Below, one piece after another: positions 60,430 through 64,000 of a stretch of 64,000 nt of DNA. Origin of the DNA: Enteractinococcus helveticum (GTDB lineage: Bacteria; Actinomycetota; Actinomycetes; Actinomycetales; Micrococcaceae); the NCBI RefSeq assembly GCF_020742345.1, contig NZ_DYXC01000072.1, positions 124,001 through 188,000 of the forward strand. Direction: 5' to 3'. Position numbers and translations under genes: made by a program. Position 1 is the stretch's first letter. Every line of letters begins with the position of its first letter. Under the pieces are notes generated by a model, which did not search any database, was not told where the DNA came from, and was given only the letters and a program-made list of their open reading frames with translations.

Positions 60430-61409
60430 TCGTGGCATCACCGGCCACTACACCACCAGCTAACCGGGTCCCAGTTGGCATCGTTGCCAAAATTAAGGTA
60501 CCGGCCACTTCGGCGAACCTCGGGCCCGGCTTCGACAGCGCAGGCGTTGCGGTAGCACTGTTTGATGAATTGGAAATCCGCACCACGGAGGCAGGGTTTA
60601 GCGCAACCGTTGAGGGCGAGGGACACAACTACCTGCCCACCGATGCCCGGCATCTGATCATCACCCAAATTCGTGCCCGACTGGAACAACTCGGCTGGCA
60701 TCTGCCCGGTCTGGAACTACACGCCATCAACCGAATTCCACACTCTCGTGGTCTAGGATCTTCGGCCGCCGCACACATTGCAGCCGCCCTGGCCGTCAAA
60801 GCCCTGTTGCCCCAGCACTGTGACATCACCAACGAAGATCTGTTGCAGTGGGCCTCTGAAGCCGAAGGCCACCCGGATAATGTGGCCCCGGCGGTCTATG
60901 GCGGGCTGACCTTTTCCTGGAGTGAGTCAGACAACGACGGCGTCAAATATTATCGCAGCCTGCAGCTCACCGCGCACAAAGCGGTGACCCCCGTTGTTGC
61001 TATTCCATCCAAGCCGTTGTCCACGGCGGCCGCCCGAACCCTGCTGCCGGCTAGCGTGCCCTACACTGAAGCCGTAGCCAATGCTTCGCGAGCAGCGTTA
61101 TTAGCCCCCGCGATGACGACAAACCCGGAATTGCTATTGGCCGCCACCGAAGACTGGTTACACCAAAAATATCGGCAACCATCAATGCCCGAAACCCTGG
61201 CCCACATCGCCGCATTGCGTGACCAAGGACATGCCGCCGTCGTCTCCGGAGCCGGCCCAACCCTGTGCGTTTTCGCTGCGGATTCGGCCGAAGCCAACGT
61301 TGTCGCGGACAAGCTAACCCAGCGGGCAGCGAAATCTGAGCAACACTGGGATGTTAGGATTCTGCCTGTAGCCGCTCAAGGTGCTACCATGGAAGTATTC
61401 CGGCCATAA
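60426..61409 (+). CDS. thrB: Homoserine kinase
   Basis: A 327-residue GHMP kinase. The N-terminal block VPATSANLGPGFDSAGVAV, the ATP loop PHSRGLGSSAAAHIAAAL and the C-terminal AVVSGAGPTLCVF are intact. It phosphorylates homoserine for threonine synthesis. It starts inside the hom stop codon (ATGA) and is translationally coupled to it. A 272-base gap without a gene follows before rho. Confidence 0.95.
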   Translation: MIVASPATTPPANRVPVGIVAKIKVPATSANLGPGFDSAGVAVALFDELEIRTTEAGFSATVEGEGHNYLPTDARHLIITQIRARLEQLGWHLPGLELHAINRIPHSRGLGSSAAAHIAAALAVKALLPQHCDITNEDLLQWASEAEGHPDNVAPAVYGGLTFSWSESDNDGVKYYRSLQLTAHKAVTPVVAIPSKPLSTAAARTLLPASVPYTEAVANASRAALLAPAMTTNPELLLAATEDWLHQKYRQPSMPETLAHIAALRDQGHAAVVSGAGPTLCVFAADSAEANVVADKLTQRAAKSEQHWDVRILPVAAQGATMEVFRP

Positions 61410-61681
61410 CGAGAACGTTTTACGGTTTGGAGCTTTTCTGAACCGATCGTATTCGGCCTGGTTTTTACCGCAGTTCTGCGGAAAGTTTTTGATAACCCAT
61501 CATCCTAGATGTCAGGTTATCCAACACGATAGACACCTCCGTTGACACTACTGTGCAACATGAGGTGCTCGCTATATTGCAATCACACCACGACAATCTG
61601 ACGTAACCACAGTCGCGTCAGGCTTGTTATCAAATCTGCGGGTATCTTAAAGCCCGTACCGACGAGGGGGAAGGAACCTTC

Positions 61682-63772
61682 GTGACTGAACAAGACACAA
61701 TGCAGGCACCAACCGAAAATGGGTCTGCTGGCCTGGGTAGCCTCAAATTGACCCAACTTCGAGACTTAGCGTCGCAGCTGGGTATCACTGGTATCTCCCG
61801 GATGCGCAAAGCCCAGCTGGTAGAAGTCATCACCGACCACCAGCGCGGCGGTGGCAGTACTGAACGTCCAGCTGCCCAAAAAGCCAAGACCGCCGAGGCA
61901 AAACAAACCAAGACGGCAGAATCTAAACAAGACAAGGCTGCCGAATCAAAATCGCAAAAATCGCGGACAACTTCGCGGGCCAAGAAGCCCGGCACCAAGG
62001 CATCCGACACCGCTGCCGTAACTGATCAGACGCAGACCAAGTCTGACTCCACCAAGGAAAAATCGGCTGACCAGCAAGACCAAGAACAGCTGGACATTCA
62101 ACAAGACACTGGCGCTGAAGAATCCAAGCAGCGCCAGCAACAGTCCGGCCGTGGACGCCGCGGTGGCCGCAGCCAGCAATCACGTAACGACAAAACCGCA
62201 CGCGAAGAGTCGACCCCCAAGACCGACAACGCCGAGCAGCAAGACGACGAAAAAGCTGATGAGCAAGGGTCCAGCCAGCGTGGCCGCGGTCAACGCACCC
62301 GAAATCAGCAGCGTCGCGATCAAGAACGCCAACGCCGTGATTCTCGGGACGATCAAGACTCATCTGAGGATCAGGAAACCGATGCATCCGGTGACGACAA
62401 ACAGGACGGTTCTCGCCGTCGTCGTGATGATGACCAGCGCAACCAGCGCCGTCAGCGTCAACGCGATCGCAACCGCTCGCGTGATCGTCGTCGTGATCAG
62501 GATCATGACCAAGATTCCGATGACGATCAGCAGCAACACGACGTTTCTGAAGATGAATCGCTCGTACCGATCTCCGGCATCCTCGACGTGCTCGACAACT
62601 ATGCATTCGTGCGCACTTCGGGCTACCTGCCCGGTCCCAACGATGTCTACGTATCCATGGCCATGGTCAAACGCTATGGCCTGCGCAAAGGTGACGCAGT
62701 ACGCGGCCAGGTTCGTGCCCCGGGCGAAGGTGACGATGGTAGCAACCAGGGCGGTGGCCGCGGACGCGGTGGCCGTGGTGGACGCAACCGTCGCAGTGGT
62801 GGCGGTGGCAATCGTCAGAAATTCAATGCGCTGGTCAAACTTGACTGGGTCAACGGCCAAGAAGCCGTAGAAAACCCCAACCGTGTTGAATTCAACAAAC
62901 TTACCCCGCTGTACCCCAAAGAACGCTTGCGGTTGGAAGATAATAATCCAAAAGACATGGGCCCACGCCTGGTGGACCTCGTCGCACCGATTGGCAAAGG
63001 TCAGCGCGGTCTGATTGTCTCACCACCAAAAGCCGGTAAGACAATGATGCTCCAATCCATTGCCAACGCCATCACCACCAATAACCCCGAGGTCAAACTC
63101 ATGATGGTGCTGGTGGATGAGCGTCCAGAAGAAGTCACCGACATGCAGCGCTCGGTCCGCGGTGAAGTCATCGCGTCAACATTCGACCGCCCGGCCGAAG
63201 ACCACACCACAGTTGCTGAACTGTCGATCGAACGTGCCAAGCGCATGGTAGAACTCGGCCACGACGTCGTCGTCCTGCTGGACTCGATGACCCGTCTGGG
63301 CCGTGCCTACAACCTGACCGCACCAGCCTCGGGCCGAATCCTATCCGGTGGTGTTGACTCGGCAGCACTGTACCCACCCAAGAAATTCTTTGGTGCAGCC
63401 CGAAATATCGAAGGCGGCGGTTCGCTGACCATTCTGGCCACCGCCCTGGTTGAGACCGGGTCGCGCATGGACGAAGTGATTTTCGAAGAGTTCAAGGGAA
63501 CCGGCAACATGGAACTGCGCCTGTCCCGCGAACTGTCAGAACGTCGTATCTTCCCAGCCATCGATATCAACGCATCGGGTACCCGACGCGAAGAAAACCT
63601 GTTGACCGCAGAAGAAATTCGCATCATGTGGCGGCTGCGCCGCGTGCTGTCCGGTCTGGAAACCCAGCAGGCTCTGGAACTGTTGACTTCCAAGCTCAAA
63701 GAAACCGAAACCAACGCGGAATTTCTGATGCTGGTCTCCAAGACCACTCTGCGTGGTCAGACAGAATCTTAG
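61682..63772 (+). CDS. rho: Transcription termination factor Rho
   Basis: A 696-residue Rho, much longer than the roughly 420 residues of E. coli. The Rho-N helical domain (about 16-57; LTQLRDLASQLGITGISRMR) is followed by a very polar insertion (about 60-295) rich in Gln, Asp, Arg, Lys and Ser. The cold-shock-like RNA-binding domain comes next (about 298-400; ISGILDVLDNYAFVRTSGYL), itself holding a Gly/Arg-rich insert, and then the RecA-like ATPase (Walker A SPPKAGKT near 448; LLDSMTRLGRAYN). Long Arg-rich insertions are known in Rho of high-GC Gram-positives. GTG start after GGGGGAAGGAA. A strong terminator follows. Confidence 0.96.
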   Translation: MTEQDTMQAPTENGSAGLGSLKLTQLRDLASQLGITGISRMRKAQLVEVITDHQRGGGSTERPAAQKAKTAEAKQTKTAESKQDKAAESKSQKSRTTSRAKKPGTKASDTAAVTDQTQTKSDSTKEKSADQQDQEQLDIQQDTGAEESKQRQQQSGRGRRGGRSQQSRNDKTAREESTPKTDNAEQQDDEKADEQGSSQRGRGQRTRNQQRRDQERQRRDSRDDQDSSEDQETDASGDDKQDGSRRRRDDDQRNQRRQRQRDRNRSRDRRRDQDHDQDSDDDQQQHDVSEDESLVPISGILDVLDNYAFVRTSGYLPGPNDVYVSMAMVKRYGLRKGDAVRGQVRAPGEGDDGSNQGGGRGRGGRGGRNRRSGGGGNRQKFNALVKLDWVNGQEAVENPNRVEFNKLTPLYPKERLRLEDNNPKDMGPRLVDLVAPIGKGQRGLIVSPPKAGKTMMLQSIANAITTNNPEVKLMMVLVDERPEEVTDMQRSVRGEVIASTFDRPAEDHTTVAELSIERAKRMVELGHDVVVLLDSMTRLGRAYNLTAPASGRILSGGVDSAALYPPKKFFGAARNIEGGGSLTILATALVETGSRMDEVIFEEFKGTGNMELRLSRELSERRIFPAIDINASGTRREENLLTAEEIRIMWRLRRVLSGLETQQALELLTSKLKETETNAEFLMLVSKTTLRGQTES

Positions 63773-63783
63773 CAAGCATGCTG

Positions 63784-63824
63784 AAACCATCGCGCGACCA
63801 GATACGGTTGCGCGATGGTTTTTT
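63784..63824 (+). terminator. Terminator after rho
   Basis: AAACCATCGCGC (63784-63795) pairs with GCGCGATGGTTT (63810-63821), a perfect 12-base stem with a 14-base loop, running into six T (63819-63824). Confidence 0.92.
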
Positions 63825-63860
63825 CATCTGCACTAAGATTTCAACTACGAGGTACCAAAT

Positions 63861-64000
63861 ATGATCTTCGATTCCATCAATAACCTGTTAGAAGAACATG
63901 CCGAGCTCACCGAAAAAATGGGAGACCCGGCAGTCCACGCAGACCAAGCCCTGGCACGTAAAGTCGGACGGCGCTTTGCCGAGTTGGAAAAAATCGTCAA
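63861..64000 (+). CDS. prfA: Peptide chain release factor 1, N-terminal part
   Basis: A frame open from the ATG at 63861 to the window end. The 46 visible residues (MIFDSINNLLEEHAELTEKM, then DPAVHADQALARKVGRRFAE) match the N-terminal helical domain of RF1, which reads UAA and UAG. rho-prfA is a common gene order in actinobacteria. GAGG lies about 9 bases upstream. The rest, including the PxT and GGQ motifs, is outside the window. Confidence 0.85.
   Translation, partial: MIFDSINNLLEEHAELTEKMGDPAVHADQALARKVGRRFAELEKIV

Noticed and set aside
61468..61490. Hairpin CCGCAG/CTGCGG with T-run after thrB, read as a terminator.
   Set aside because: The full stem would leave a 2-base loop; with a feasible loop only 4 pairs remain. 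Too weak to call.
61542..61578. TTGACA and TATATT as the rho promoter.
   Set aside because: The spacer is 25 bases, far from the usual 16-19.
62151..62870. A 239-residue overlapping frame within rho.
   Set aside because: It is a shadow of the low-complexity Rho insertion, with unusual composition and no ribosome site.

Overview
The window is chromosomal DNA of a Gram-positive actinobacterium, most likely of the order Micrococcales, family Micrococcaceae or a close relative. The evidence is a WhiB1-type Fe-S regulator, a SigH/RsrA (SigR-type) pair, the multifunctional 2-oxoglutarate enzyme Kgd, GuaB1, the 180-kDa class of NAD-glutamate dehydrogenase, a PdtaS-type kinase, ribosomal protein bL37, a Rho with a long charged insertion, and an actinobacterial Tad pilus locus. 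Base composition looks moderate for the group (by eye, not computed). Lower-GC Micrococcaceae such as Yaniella or Enteractinococcus would fit, but that is inference. I see no insertion sequence, prophage, CRISPR array or rRNA operon.

Layout. 0-3 kb: end of an unknown gene, a small HTH protein, and the first Tad genes (SAF/CpaB-like and TadZ-like). 3-10.5 kb: NAD-glutamate dehydrogenase, the PdtaS-like kinase, whiB1 and a membrane protein. 10.5-13.6 kb: a DUF1844 gene and the infC-rpmI-rplT-trmH-family operon with a long structured leader. 13.6-21.2 kb: a lone EssC/FtsK-like ATPase and the main Tad operon (cpaF, tadB, tadC, pilin, three TadE/G-like genes). 21.2-28.7 kb: prfB, an SRPBCC protein, a thiolase, ftsE-ftsX-M23 hydrolase, smpB and ssrA (tmRNA). 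28.7-34 kb, leftward: aroA-rsgA-hisN-crcB-crcB-permease-HTH. 34-41.6 kb: sigH-rsrA, bL37, an SGNH-like protein, kgd and guaB1. 41.8-49.2 kb: two CNNM/CBS proteins, the zinc uptake operon with its Zur-type regulator, a sulfurtransferase and a HIT protein. 49.2-55.8 kb: hrpA, a succinate-semialdehyde-type dehydrogenase, an HTH regulator and tRNA-Arg(CCG). 56-64 kb: argS-lysA-hom-thrB, rho and the start of prfA.

How the parts fit. Most of the window is housekeeping: translation (infC, rpmI, rplT, prfB, prfA, argS, smpB/ssrA), aspartate-family amino acids (lysA, hom, thrB), 2-oxoglutarate/glutamate metabolism (gdh, kgd, gabD) and division-linked wall hydrolysis (ftsEX plus M23). The accessory parts are the Tad pilus genes, split into two blocks, and the lone EssC-like ATPase between them. 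Regulatory logic is visible in a near-perfect Zur-type palindrome in the promoter of the zinc operon, a SigH-type promoter before sigH, and several strong intrinsic terminators between convergent or adjacent units.

The most interesting element is the infC leader (about 10967-11224). It holds a promoter, a 31-codon leader ORF starting almost at the predicted transcription start, a repeated 8-base segment that can pair in two exclusive ways with a complementary segment, an intrinsic terminator, an upstream 8-base antiterminator complement, and finally infC starting at a rare AUU codon behind a strong Shine-Dalgarno sequence. All pairings were found by reading the sequence; none was folded computationally.
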